Positions 9,390-18,348 of a stretch of 64,000 bases of DNA are shown in pieces (position 1 is the stretch's first letter; each line of letters begins with the position of its first letter). Where the stretch lies: positions 62,001 to 126,000 of the forward strand of contig NZ_BBRL01000006.1 in NCBI RefSeq assembly GCF_002090135.1, written 5' to 3'. This DNA is from Demequina sp. NBRC 110055. Its GTDB lineage: Bacteria > Actinomycetota > Actinomycetes > Actinomycetales > Demequinaceae. The translations under genes and the position numbers were made by a program. The notes under the pieces are model-generated. The model was not told where the DNA came from. It saw nothing but the letters and a program-made list of their open reading frames with translations, and ran no database searches.

Positions 9390-10025
9390 ATGAGGATCAC
9401 CACCGCCGTGCCCGGGCCCGAAGTCTCCGGCTCCCCCACCGCGCCCGTCGTCCTGCTCCTCCATGGGTACGGCTCCCACGAGCGCGACCTGGTGGGACTG
9501 ACGTCGTGGCTGCCCGCGGGACTGCGGTGGGTGTCGCTGCGCGCGCCGGGCGACATGGGGTTTGGCGGCTACGAGTGGTTTCCGCTGTCACTGCCCGACG
9601 AACCCTCGCAGGCCGGGGCCGACGCCGCCGTCGAGGCGGTATGGGAATGGGTCGATGCGTCGCTACCTGATAGCGCGCCGGTAGTGCCGCTCGGGTTCTC
9701 CCAAGGAGGGCTGATGGCGCTCGAGTTGCTGCGCACGCGACCCCAGCGCGTGCCGGCGGCCGTATGTCTGTCCGGCTTTGTGACGGCGTCACGGGCACAG
9801 TCGGCCGATGCCGCGTTCGCTTCCGCACGCCCGCCCGTCTTCTGGGGCCGCGGGCTGCTCGACCAGGTCATCTGGCCGGCAGCTGTCGCGCGCACGGCGA
9901 CGTGGCTCGAGGCACATACAACGCTCACGCGACGCGAGTATCCCGAACTGGCGCACGGCGTCGATCCGGGCGAGATGGACGAGGTGGCGGCGTTCCTGCG
10001 GGAGACGGTGGCTGCGCCGAAGTAA
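9390..10025 (+). CDS. Phospholipase/carboxylesterase-family alpha/beta hydrolase
   Basis: 211 residues, the size of small carboxylesterases of the YpfH type. The oxyanion region is LLLHGYGSHERDL (about 24-36), the nucleophile elbow GFSQGG (Ser near 103), the acid in GLLDQV (about 158) and the His in ELAHGVDPGE (about 187). No signal peptide, so cytoplasmic. CATACT lies 6 nt before the ATG, suggesting a leaderless message. It diverges from osmC. Confidence 0.82.
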   Translation: MRITTAVPGPEVSGSPTAPVVLLLHGYGSHERDLVGLTSWLPAGLRWVSLRAPGDMGFGGYEWFPLSLPDEPSQAGADAAVEAVWEWVDASLPDSAPVVPLGFSQGGLMALELLRTRPQRVPAAVCLSGFVTASRAQSADAAFASARPPVFWGRGLLDQVIWPAAVARTATWLEAHTTLTRREYPELAHGVDPGEMDEVAAFLRETVAAPK

Positions 10026-10078
10026 AGCCTCTCCCTGCACTGACGTGCGATGTCAGAGGGTGGTGATGTGATGGAGTC

Positions 10079-12136
10079 ATGGCCGTCGACACCGCCCGCA
10101 TGACCGCCGCCGAGGAGCGCGCGGCGCTCTGGACGGAACGCGCACTTGCGACGGTGACCTCAGACCGGAAGCTGGAACTGAGCCATGTGAACGTGTTGCA
10201 GCAGGACGATCTGCTGGCCTTCGGGTACGCGCTCGGCCAGATCATCCGGAGGGCCTCGCGGTCAATGTCGCTCGTCGCAATCGTCGAGGACGAGTTGTCC
10301 GGCAAAGAGCGGGGCTTCGGCGCCCTCGCACGATCGCGCGGGTTTGCATCCGCGCGGGCGCTGGTCGCGGACCAAACCGGCAACACCAACGCCGACGCGC
10401 AACGCCTTATCGAGGCCGGGCGCGTGCTTCTGGAGGTGCAGCGGGCCGCTGAGCGTGCGGCGGCTGCCCTAGAGACGGCTGCGGAGGATGCGGGGATGGA
10501 GCCGGGCGGGGCTGGGGATGATGCGCCAGAGACTTCCGACATGCCCTCGCCCGGATCGTCAGAGCCGGATGCAGCCGACGGGGACGGGCTTCTGCTCGTT
10601 CCTGACCAGGCCTCAGGCGCGGCTCCGGCGACCACGGTTGCGCCATCGCCCTCCGACGACGAGCCGGTCTTCCCGATCGTCGCCGCGGCCATCGACGACG
10701 CGAGCCTGGCCTCCCCCGCCGCGTATGCGATCACCCGGATGCTGCGGCGCGTCTGGCCCTACTGCGACCGCGAACGCTCGCGCAAGGCCGAGCAGGCCCT
10801 CGTCGCGTGCGCGAGCCGGCTGACCTACGACAGCCTCGTCAAGGCCGTCCTGCGGTGGGAGTCGGACCTGGACCCTTCCCACGCGGAGGAGCGGGCCGAG
10901 GCCCAGCGGATGCGCCGCTACTGCATTATCAAGGAGGAGCACGACGGGATGTTCCACTTCGATGCGCGCCTGGACCCCGAGAGCGGGCTCGCGATGAAGG
11001 CCGTGCTCGACGCCATGGTGGATCAGCACTTCCGCACCAAGCGCGACACCGAAGAACTCGCTCGCCAGGGTGTCGCCGTCACCGTCGACAAGCGCTCACC
11101 GGGGCAAGTGCGCGCCGACTCCCTCGGTGACTTCGCACGCCATCTTCAAGGGTGCGATGTCGATGTCTTGCCCCACCATCAGGCAAAGATCGTGGTCCGC
11201 GTCGACTTCGATCCGCTCAAGCAGGCCCTCGTCAATGCGGGGCTCGTGGACGGCGCGGACGGCACCCTCGACCCCGCGACGTGCCGACGCATGGCTGCAC
11301 GTGCAGGAATCATCCCGGCGATTCTCGGGGGCGAGAAGGAAACCCTCGACCTGGGTACCGCGCGCTACTTCTCCCACATCCAAAAGCTGGCGTTGGCGGA
11401 ACGCGATCGCGGTTGCGCCAAGTGTGGAGCGCCGCCCTCCTGGTGCGACGCACACCACATCATCCCGTGGTCAGAAGGCGGCAAGACTTCGCTCTCTAAC
11501 GGCGTGCTGCTCTGCGTTCGCTGCCACCACGATGTTCACCACCAAGGTTGGGTGATCATCGCGACCCGCAGCACTGTGACGTTTATCCCGCCTAAGTCCA
11601 TCGACCCTCACCAGCGGCCCCGTCCTGGCGCGCGTGCGTTGTATGAGCTTCCCAACAATCCCATGGCGGCGCTACGTCCCTCCACAACGGACGCGGATCG
11701 CACTGGTCATGCCCCCGGCGACGCGACCCCCGTCGCCTTTCCCCACTCCGACGACGACGGAAGAACTCCACCCGGCGACACCTCCCTCGCATGTCGCATC
11801 GAGAGCGATCCGTCCCGATCACTGGCGTCCGACGACACGCAAACGCGGCCTGAACACGCGCCACGTCGCAAACGCGTGCCAGAAGCGCGCTTCCACCCCC
11901 GAGTCGATAGTTCTCCCCCGTGGCACTCGTCGCGGCCGCGCCGTCGCCGCCACGGGATCGCGCCGACACCACCGCTGGCGAGACCTCCCCGTCCGCGTCC
12001 GCCACGTCACACCGTGGCAGCGGTGCCACGCATCTGTGCACGGCGCCGACCTCATTCGCTGGTGGTGACCCGCGCGACATGGACCATGCCCGTATGGCGC
12101 ATGACGAGGGGCGGCGCTACTCCCCGTGGTCCCTAA
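10079..12136 (+). CDS. DUF222 / HNH endonuclease (13E12-type) with a long basic tail
   Basis: 685 residues. An N-terminal DUF222-like helical region contains an Ala/Pro/Asp-rich insert (about 135-200). It is followed by a zinc-type HNH nuclease: CAKCGAPPSWCDAHHIIPWS and LCVRCHHDVHH (about 445-490). DUF222-HNH proteins are multicopy in actinobacteria and related to the mycobacterial 13E12 repeat family; their role is not established. The last about 150 residues are low-complexity and very Arg/Pro-rich, unlike the usual short tail, so an ancient frameshift extending the frame is possible. The 3' end overlaps the convergent NUDIX gene by 20 bp. Confidence 0.8.
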   Translation: MAVDTARMTAAEERAALWTERALATVTSDRKLELSHVNVLQQDDLLAFGYALGQIIRRASRSMSLVAIVEDELSGKERGFGALARSRGFASARALVADQTGNTNADAQRLIEAGRVLLEVQRAAERAAAALETAAEDAGMEPGGAGDDAPETSDMPSPGSSEPDAADGDGLLLVPDQASGAAPATTVAPSPSDDEPVFPIVAAAIDDASLASPAAYAITRMLRRVWPYCDRERSRKAEQALVACASRLTYDSLVKAVLRWESDLDPSHAEERAEAQRMRRYCIIKEEHDGMFHFDARLDPESGLAMKAVLDAMVDQHFRTKRDTEELARQGVAVTVDKRSPGQVRADSLGDFARHLQGCDVDVLPHHQAKIVVRVDFDPLKQALVNAGLVDGADGTLDPATCRRMAARAGIIPAILGGEKETLDLGTARYFSHIQKLALAERDRGCAKCGAPPSWCDAHHIIPWSEGGKTSLSNGVLLCVRCHHDVHHQGWVIIATRSTVTFIPPKSIDPHQRPRPGARALYELPNNPMAALRPSTTDADRTGHAPGDATPVAFPHSDDDGRTPPGDTSLACRIESDPSRSLASDDTQTRPEHAPRRKRVPEARFHPRVDSSPPWHSSRPRRRRHGIAPTPPLARPPRPRPPRHTVAAVPRICARRRPHSLVVTRATWTMPVWRMTRGGATPRGP

Positions 12137-13232
12137 GATCCGAATCCAGCCCGTCGAGTTGCGTGAGCAACCACCGCGCACCGGCAGCCCGTGCGCCGGC
12201 GTCGCGAACGCGCGCTTGAAGCTCTCGATCCGAAGTAACCACCACGACGTCGATATTGCGTTCGTCGCCTTGCTCGCGGGCCTCGTCGACGACCGCCGAC
12301 CTCACCTCATCGACAATGGCATCATCGCCAGACCCGGCTGCCGGCACGACTCCGATACCGGAATGCCCCGGCTTTTGCCCGCCCCTGCGGGCGGCCGCGC
12401 CGCCCCGCACCGCTTCGCGCGCCTGGCCCTCGACCACCACGACGATCCGTGGCAGGACGCGCACGGAGAGTCCGGCATCGGCCGCTCGTGCTGCCGTGTC
12501 GACGGGTGTCGCGCCACGTGCGCCTTCGACTGTGAGCCCGTCTGCATCGACGCGCGCCCAGTCGGCGAGGGCAATGCCCGACGCCGTGACGTCACGCAGC
12601 CGCTCTAGCAACCGGGATGTGGCTCCGGCGCGGTCACGCCACCAGCCGTCCGGCCGCGCTCCCACGACGTTCGCGGCATCGACGATGAGGACCCGATCGG
12701 CCGCGAGTAGCGCGCGGTGGAGCTCCCATGCCGCCCCGAAGCTCGGATGCAGAGGCAAGCGCGCCACCTCCTTGAGCGGCACCCAGCGCAGTTCGTGGGA
12801 CTCGGCATCAAGCGCGCGGGCCTCGAAACGCTCCGTGGCCCGACCGAGCACCGTCGTGTAGCGCCACACCTCACGGTCGAGGACCGCCATCGCCACCGGC
12901 GCGACAGCGTCGCGCGGCACGTCGCCCTCCTCTGCCGCCTCCCTGCAGGCCCCGTCAAAGGCGGTCTCACCCTCGTGCAAGGCACCGCCGGGGATGCCCC
13001 AGGTGTCGCCGTGGTGGCTCCAGGTGGCGCGGTGCTGCAGCAGCACGCCTCGGGAAGGATCGTGTACCAGCAATCCCGCCGCGCCAAAGCGACCCCAATA
13101 CCGCGCGCCGTCCGCGCCCTCGACCCACGCGTCGCCCGCGTCTCGACGTCCCGGCAACGCCGGAGCTCGACGGCTACGCGACGTCAGGGTCGCGTCAGGA
13201 GTGTGGTCCTCACGGCCGCTGTCCTTGGTCAC
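12117..13232 (-). CDS. NUDIX hydrolase fused to a C-terminal NYN-like nuclease domain
   Basis: 371 residues. The NUDIX box GGALHEGETAFDGACREAAEEG is at about residues 80-103 and carries all key Glu residues. From about 180, VLIVDAANVVGARPDGWWRDRAGA starts a second domain; the Asp/Asn pattern, the later VVVVTSDRELQARVRDAGA, and the acidic residues fit NYN/PIN-like RNases. NUDIX enzymes cleave nucleoside diphosphate linkages (NTPs, NADH, RNA caps). The fusion suggests a nucleotide or RNA-end processing role, which is inference. GTG 13232 is my start choice; the upstream in-frame sequence is Arg-rich and looks non-coding. Confidence 0.75.
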   Translation of the reverse strand: MTKDSGREDHTPDATLTSRSRRAPALPGRRDAGDAWVEGADGARYWGRFGAAGLLVHDPSRGVLLQHRATWSHHGDTWGIPGGALHEGETAFDGACREAAEEGDVPRDAVAPVAMAVLDREVWRYTTVLGRATERFEARALDAESHELRWVPLKEVARLPLHPSFGAAWELHRALLAADRVLIVDAANVVGARPDGWWRDRAGATSRLLERLRDVTASGIALADWARVDADGLTVEGARGATPVDTAARAADAGLSVRVLPRIVVVVEGQAREAVRGGAAARRGGQKPGHSGIGVVPAAGSGDDAIVDEVRSAVVDEAREQGDERNIDVVVVTSDRELQARVRDAGARAAGARWLLTQLDGLDSDLRDHGE

Positions 13233-13418
13233 GGTGTCAGCCTCGCACACACCTTGCGGCGCTCGTGCTTCACACCACCTGTGGCGCAAGGACGGCACCG
13301 GTGGTTGCGCAGGTTCCGATAGAACTTCCCCGGCGAGCCGGACCGCAGACAACGGAATGCGTAGACCGGCACCGCGCACGCGGGCACCCGGGCACACGAG
13401 CCCGCGCGCGCCCGTGCA

Positions 13419-13437
13419 CCGGGTACCGCGTACCCGG
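13419..13437 (-). terminator. Short hairpin after the M23 peptidase gene
   Basis: CCGGGTAC and GTACCCGG form a perfect 8-bp stem with a 3-nt loop, 5 nt beyond the stop codon of the minus-strand peptidase gene ending at 13442. No T-run follows. Confidence 0.5.
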
Positions 13438-13441
13438 GAAA

Positions 13442-14257
13442 CTAGATCGTGACGGTGACGCCGATGTCGTCGCCGACCCGGGGAATCCCCCGGCCCTCCA
13501 ACGCCCACGGCAGACCCATCGCGATGTACGGCGAGGCGATGTCCTGGCGCTGCACATGGACGTGCGGCTTCGCTGAAGATCCCGAGTTGCCGCAGGCCGC
13601 CAGCAACGCACCCGTTGCGACGCCGTCACCCTGCTGCACGCGCAAGGATCCACGGCGCAGGTGTGCCACCAGCACATGGGTACCGTCGGCGAGGCGGATC
13701 ACCACATGATTGCCGAAGACGGCACGCGGGCCGCCCGCCGCACGAAAGGGGCATTCGATCAGGTACCAGGCACGTCCCCACAAGGATGTGCGCGCGCGGT
13801 GGTCACGGGCGCCATCGGCGACATGCACCACGATCCCGTCCACTGGCGAGTACACCGGCTGACCGAATCCCAGATACCGGCCAGGCCGCGCGAACCCGCC
13901 GGCGACATGGCCACCCACATCACCCTTGCCCGAGCCATACACGAAGTCGATGCCGTACGTCCGGCCCCACGTGTGCGTGCCGTGGCTGGGCCGCCGCGTT
14001 GCGGGCGAGCGTCGCACCAGCCACATGCCACGTACCGGGGCGGCGTAGACGTCCGCGTCCACGCCGGCCCCAGGAGAAGCCACGGCCGTCACCATGGCCG
14101 CGGCCCAAAGAATCGCGCCCGTCTCCCACATCTCGGCGCCCCATGACGGCACCGCAAGTCCCATGGTGAGCGCGACCTCGAGCGCTGCGCCGAGCACGAC
14201 GAGAACAACTCCGGCATAGAGCGCGGGCGTGCGAAGGCGGGCAAGGGCGACAGGCAT
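13442..14257 (-). CDS. M23-family (LytM-like) peptidase with N-terminal membrane segments
   Basis: 271 residues. Two hydrophobic helices (ALYAGVVLVVLGAALEVAL and AILWAAAMVTAVA) occupy about residues 10-55. The peptidase core follows: HGTHTWGRTYGIDFVYG (metal-ligand region, about 94-110), PVDGIVVHV, VLVAHLRRGS and KPHVHVQ with the HVH motif near 230. Such enzymes cut peptidoglycan cross-bridges or act as binding platforms; the first ligand motif is spaced unusually, so activity is not certain. TAAGGT lies 7 nt before ATG 14257, supporting that start over the one 22 codons upstream. The VanY-type peptidase gene diverges from it. Confidence 0.75.
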   Translation of the reverse strand: MPVALARLRTPALYAGVVLVVLGAALEVALTMGLAVPSWGAEMWETGAILWAAAMVTAVASPGAGVDADVYAAPVRGMWLVRRSPATRRPSHGTHTWGRTYGIDFVYGSGKGDVGGHVAGGFARPGRYLGFGQPVYSPVDGIVVHVADGARDHRARTSLWGRAWYLIECPFRAAGGPRAVFGNHVVIRLADGTHVLVAHLRRGSLRVQQGDGVATGALLAACGNSGSSAKPHVHVQRQDIASPYIAMGLPWALEGRGIPRVGDDIGVTVTI

Positions 14258-14535
14258 GGCGGATACCTTAAGCCGAACCGCCACGGCTCGTGCAACATCC
14301 ACGCCTACTCGTACGTTGAACACCCGTCAGCGACCGGTGGTGCGCCGCTCCTTGACCGTGGCGGATCCCCCGTCCGCCCCTTTGACGTCACACCACATGA
14401 CGCGGTGTGTCGGCTGGTCGGCTCCTGAGAGCCGTCCTCGGCGCACGCCTGTTCGCCCCCCGCGCAGAGTCACTTTGCCGTCACCTGGGCATGCTTCTGC
14501 GTGCCTGGACGCCTGTCACCTGACCCCCCTCCTTC
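14258..14535. other. Intergenic region between divergent cell-wall peptidase genes
   Basis: 278 bp. Apart from the TAAGGT -10 of the leftward gene (14265-14270), I see no operator dyad, ribosome binding site or coding sequence here. The rightward gene lacks a visible Shine-Dalgarno sequence. Confidence 0.4.
14265..14270 (-). promoter_or_regulatory. -10 element TAAGGT of the M23 peptidase gene
   Basis: TAAGGT, 7 nt before ATG 14257 on the minus strand. Confidence 0.5.
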
Positions 14536-16341
14536 ATGTTCAATTTGCCCCACCCCCACCGTCCGTTCTTCGCCACCGTGGCCCTCGTGTGCTTCGGCGC
14601 CGGCATCGTCGGCGCCCACGGCGCACACGCGGTCGACCGCCACGTGGCCGTCACCGAGGCTCAGGCCGCCGCCAAGGTGTACGAGGAACGCAAGCATGCC
14701 CTCGCGACGACCTTGTCGGAGGCCGAGGCCGTCTCCCAGCAGGCAGCGAGCGTCACCGATTCCGACGATGTCGCAGCCGCCGTCGACAGCCTCGAGGACG
14801 CCACCGTCCTCGCCGCCTCGACAGCGCGTACCGCGGAATCCGCGGCAGCGGCCGCCGCGGGTACCGGCGGTGGGACGGATGTGGTCGCCCCCGTCACCGC
14901 TCAGACGACGTCGCCGGGGGCGTCCGGACAAGAGTCGACGGCATCCGACGCCGAGTCCGGGCAGGCCCCGAGCCAGGCCGCGGACGCGGACGCGACGGGC
15001 GAGGCGGACGCCGACACGGAGATCGCCACCGACGACGTCACCGTGGCGGGCAATGAGATGACCACCGAGGATCTCCTGGGGAAATCCTCCGCGACCCCCT
15101 CTGCGACCCCGTCCGTAGACGCCGCAACCGACGCCGAGGCTGCCACGGACCCCGAGGCAGACGCCTCCACTGACGCCTCCGAGACGACCGCCGATGGCGA
15201 CGACGCCGGCGCATCGGGCACGTCGGGAGAGGCCGCCACCGATGCCACGTTCGTCGTCGACGGCGCTGCCTTTGACAACCCCGACGAGGCTCGCGCGGCT
15301 GCAGCATCGCTGACCGCCGCATCCGAGCGGCTCGAGAACGCCACGGCAACGGTAGAGGCCGAGGCACGGCACCTTGAACAGATCGCCGAGGACGCCCTGC
15401 TCACGAAGGCGCTGAGCGACTTCGCGAAGGCCGTGAACGATGCGCACGACGCTGCGACGGATGCCGACGAGCGCGTGAGCGACGTCGGCGACCGTGTCAC
15501 GGATGCCACCGTGCTCTCCCACTACGCGGCCGCACGTGCGAACCTCCGAGCCTTGGTGTCGTCCCAGCTGGAGCCCAGCGACAGCGGCGCCGCTCTCGCC
15601 CAGCTCGAGGCGCTTCAGGGCGCCGTGACCGCGCATGCCGACGCCCTCGCCGCGGTGCGTCGCTCCCACGAGGAGTGGATCGACGCCGAGAACGCCGAGC
15701 AGGCCGTGCAGAACGAGGCCGCGCTCGAGGAGTACGACGACGAGGTCGCCGCCGCTCGCGAGGACTATGCCGACGCCAACCGCGCCGCCGTCGCCGCACG
15801 CCAGAACGGTTGGTCGGGACAGCCCTCGGGAGTGTCGGGATCGAACGGGCGCCTCACGTCCGGGAGCCTCGCCTCCCTCGACTTCGCCTCGGGCCACTAC
15901 CTGCAGGACGATGCCGCAGCAGCTCTCGAGGCCGCCGACGACGCCTACTACGCCGAGACCGGCACGCACCTGTCGCTGACGGATTCGTACCGGTCGTACG
16001 CCCTGCAGGTGCGCACACGCGCGGCGAAGCCTGGCACCGCGGCCGTGCCGGGCACGTCGAACCACGGCTGGGGCATGGCGGTCGACATGGACTACGCCTC
16101 CGCGCGGTGGCTTGCCGCCAACGGCGCCGAGTTCGGCTGGGTCCACCCCACCTGGGCGCGCCCGGGTGGCTCGAAGCCCGAGTGGTGGCACCTCGAGTAC
16201 GTCGCGACCGAGGTCGGCTCCTTCGTTGCGCCCGAAAAGCCGACGCTCCTTGAGGACGTGGTCAGCGTCTTCGACGACCTCGACGACGCGAGCGGCGGCG
16301 ACACCGACACGGCCGCCGACGAAAGCGCCGACGACGAGTGA
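14536..16341 (+). CDS. Secreted D-alanyl-D-alanine carboxypeptidase, VanY/M15B domain on a long coiled-coil stalk
   Basis: 601 residues. A signal peptide or anchor (FFATVALVCFGAGIVGAHG) covers about 10-30. Residues 35-100 and 250-430 are Ala/Glu-rich coiled coil; 115-250 is an acidic, Thr/Ser/Asp-rich disordered linker. The C-terminal catalytic domain has SNHGWGMAVDMD (about 508-519) and EWWHLEY (about 548), the Zn ligands of VanY-type L,D/D,D-carboxypeptidases, then an acidic tail. The layout resembles NlpC/P60-type wall hydrolases with regulatory coiled coils, suggesting controlled peptidoglycan trimming outside the membrane. No convincing ribosome binding site at ATG 14536. Confidence 0.85.
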   Translation: MFNLPHPHRPFFATVALVCFGAGIVGAHGAHAVDRHVAVTEAQAAAKVYEERKHALATTLSEAEAVSQQAASVTDSDDVAAAVDSLEDATVLAASTARTAESAAAAAAGTGGGTDVVAPVTAQTTSPGASGQESTASDAESGQAPSQAADADATGEADADTEIATDDVTVAGNEMTTEDLLGKSSATPSATPSVDAATDAEAATDPEADASTDASETTADGDDAGASGTSGEAATDATFVVDGAAFDNPDEARAAAASLTAASERLENATATVEAEARHLEQIAEDALLTKALSDFAKAVNDAHDAATDADERVSDVGDRVTDATVLSHYAAARANLRALVSSQLEPSDSGAALAQLEALQGAVTAHADALAAVRRSHEEWIDAENAEQAVQNEAALEEYDDEVAAAREDYADANRAAVAARQNGWSGQPSGVSGSNGRLTSGSLASLDFASGHYLQDDAAAALEAADDAYYAETGTHLSLTDSYRSYALQVRTRAAKPGTAAVPGTSNHGWGMAVDMDYASARWLAANGAEFGWVHPTWARPGGSKPEWWHLEYVATEVGSFVAPEKPTLLEDVVSVFDDLDDASGGDTDTAADESADDE

Positions 16342-16389
16342 CCGGCGCGGCGTTTGCCCTGGTCCTAGGCCTCAGTGCCCGCGACGGCC

Positions 16390-16395
16390 TACCCT
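16390..16395 (+). promoter_or_regulatory. -10 element TACCCT, leaderless promoter of the DEAD-box helicase
   Basis: TACCCT, then 6 nt, then ATG 16402. Confidence 0.5.
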
Positions 16396-16401
16396 TGTCC
16401 T

Positions 16402-18243
16402 ATGACGACTGAGAATCCAGCACCGGCCGACGACATCGCGCCCGACCAGGGACCCACGTTCGCCGACCTCGGACTGGGTGACTCCGTCCTGAGGGCGGTC
16501 AAGGCGATGGGTTACGAAACCCCCTCCGCCATCCAGGCCGCGACCATCCCCCCACTCCTCCAGGGCAACGATGTGATCGGTCTCGCGCAGACCGGAACCG
16601 GCAAGACCGCAGCCTTCGCGCTGCCCATCCTCGACCGCCTCACACCCGGGCGCAAGAAGCCCCAGGCGCTCGTCCTCGCCCCGACGCGCGAACTCGCGTT
16701 GCAGGTCTGTGAGGCCTTCGAGCAGTACGCGAACCACCGCACCGGCGTGCACATCCTGCCCGTGTACGGCGGTCAGGGCTACGGCGTTCAGCTGTCGGCG
16801 CTGCGCCGCGGCGTCGACATCGTGGTGGGCACACCCGGCCGCATCATGGACCACCTCGACAAGGGCACCCTCGACCTGTCGGAACTGCAGTACCTGGTGC
16901 TTGACGAGGCCGACGAGATGCTCAAGATGGGCTTCGCGGAGGACGTCGAGACCATCCTCGCCTCGACTCCCGAGGACAAGCAGGTCGCCCTGTTCTCCGC
17001 GACCATGCCCGCGCAGATCCGTCGCCTGTCGCAGAAGTACCTGCGCGACCCGCAGGAGATCACGGTCAAGCGCAAGACCGCGACCTCGGCCTCCATCACA
17101 CAGCGCTACCTCGTCGTGGCCTACCAGCAGAAGATGGACGCCCTCACCCGCATCCTCGAGGTCGAGAACTTCGACGCGATGATCGTCTTCACGCGCACCA
17201 AGAACGAGACCGAGACGGTCGCCGAGCGCCTGCGTGCCCGCGGGTATGCCGCCGCCGCCATCAACGGCGACATCGTCCAGGCGCAGCGCGAGAAGACCAT
17301 CCAGCAGCTGAAGGACGGCAAGCTCGACATCGTCGTCGCCACGGATGTCGCCGCCCGCGGCCTGGACGTCGAACGCATCAGCCACGTCGTCAACTACGAC
17401 CTGCCCATCGACAACGAGTCCTACGTCCACCGCGTGGGCCGTACCGGACGCGCGGGTCGCACGGGCGACGCGATCGCGTTCGTGACCCCGCGCGAGCGCG
17501 GCCGCCTATCCTCCATCGAGAAGGCCACCAAACAGCCCATCACGCCCATGCCGCTGCCGAGCGCCGAGGACGTCAACGCGACGCGCCTGACCCGCTTCGA
17601 CGCCTCGATCACGGCGGCCCTCGAACAGCGTGAGCGCATCGACCGCTTCCGCGACATCATCGCCCACTACGTGGAACACCACGACGTGCCGGAGGCCGAT
17701 GTCGCCGCCGCGCTCGCCGTCGTGTCCCAGGGCGAGACTCCCCTCCTTCTCGACCCCGCGCAGGAAAGGCCCGCCTCCGTGGGCTTCCAGGAGCGCAAGG
17801 GTCGCGACCGCGACGAGCGTCCCGACCGCGGTCCCCGCGGCGGCGGCGACCGCATCACCTACCGCATCTCGGTGGGCCGCCGTCAGCACGTCGAGCCGCG
17901 CCAGATCGTCGGCGCCATCGCCAACGAAGGCGGCCTGGATCGCTCCGCCTTCGGTCGCATCACCATCAAGCCCGACTTCTCCCTCGTCGAGCTTCCCGCC
18001 AACCTCCCCTCCGAGGCGCTCGAGGCTCTCAAGCGCACGCGCATCTCGGGTCAGCTCATCGAGCTTCAGGTGGACCGCGGTCCGACACCCCGCCGTCAGC
18101 GCGACGGCGGCTACGACTCGCGTCCGCCCGGCGGGGGCGGTAGCGGCTCGTATGACAAGCTGCGCTCCGGCGGCCGCAAGTCCGACTGGAACGACCGGGG
18201 CGACGGCGGCGGCAAGCCGTTCCGCAAGCCGCGACACAAGTAG
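16402..18243 (+). CDS. deaD: DEAD-box ATP-dependent RNA helicase with DbpA-type RNA-binding domain
   Basis: 613 residues. Q-motif GYETPSAIQ, Walker A AQTGTGKT (about 61-68), PTRELALQ, DEAD in LVLDEADEML (168), SAT, and HRVGRTGRAGRTG (343) make a complete helicase core. A DbpA-like RNA-recognition domain (about 486-560, from ITYRISVGRRQHVEPRQIVG) and an Arg/Gly-rich tail follow. This is the CsdA/DeaD layout, which remodels rRNA and mRNA structure, especially in the cold. ATG 16402 is chosen over 16375 because of the TACCCT -10 motif 6 nt upstream. An inverted-repeat hairpin follows the stop codon. Confidence 0.93.
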   Translation: MTTENPAPADDIAPDQGPTFADLGLGDSVLRAVKAMGYETPSAIQAATIPPLLQGNDVIGLAQTGTGKTAAFALPILDRLTPGRKKPQALVLAPTRELALQVCEAFEQYANHRTGVHILPVYGGQGYGVQLSALRRGVDIVVGTPGRIMDHLDKGTLDLSELQYLVLDEADEMLKMGFAEDVETILASTPEDKQVALFSATMPAQIRRLSQKYLRDPQEITVKRKTATSASITQRYLVVAYQQKMDALTRILEVENFDAMIVFTRTKNETETVAERLRARGYAAAAINGDIVQAQREKTIQQLKDGKLDIVVATDVAARGLDVERISHVVNYDLPIDNESYVHRVGRTGRAGRTGDAIAFVTPRERGRLSSIEKATKQPITPMPLPSAEDVNATRLTRFDASITAALEQRERIDRFRDIIAHYVEHHDVPEADVAAALAVVSQGETPLLLDPAQERPASVGFQERKGRDRDERPDRGPRGGGDRITYRISVGRRQHVEPRQIVGAIANEGGLDRSAFGRITIKPDFSLVELPANLPSEALEALKRTRISGQLIELQVDRGPTPRRQRDGGYDSRPPGGGGSGSYDKLRSGGRKSDWNDRGDGGGKPFRKPRHK

Positions 18244-18252
18244 TGACTGACG

Positions 18253-18296
18253 GCCGATGCCGTGGCCGGGCCTCGTAGCCCAGCCACGGCATCGGC
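18253..18296. terminator. Bidirectional hairpin made of paired GCCGATGCCG repeats
   Basis: GCCGATGCCGTGGC (18253-18266) pairs perfectly with 18283-18296; after one C/A mismatch GGGC pairs with GCCC around the loop CTCGTA. It lies 9 nt after the helicase stop codon and before the convergent kinase gene. Both arms are copies of the window-wide repeat. Confidence 0.75.
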
Positions 18297-18348
18297 GTCT
18301 CACCTGAAGGCGAGCGCGAGGTCGCCGATGTCACCGTCCTCGCGGAAG

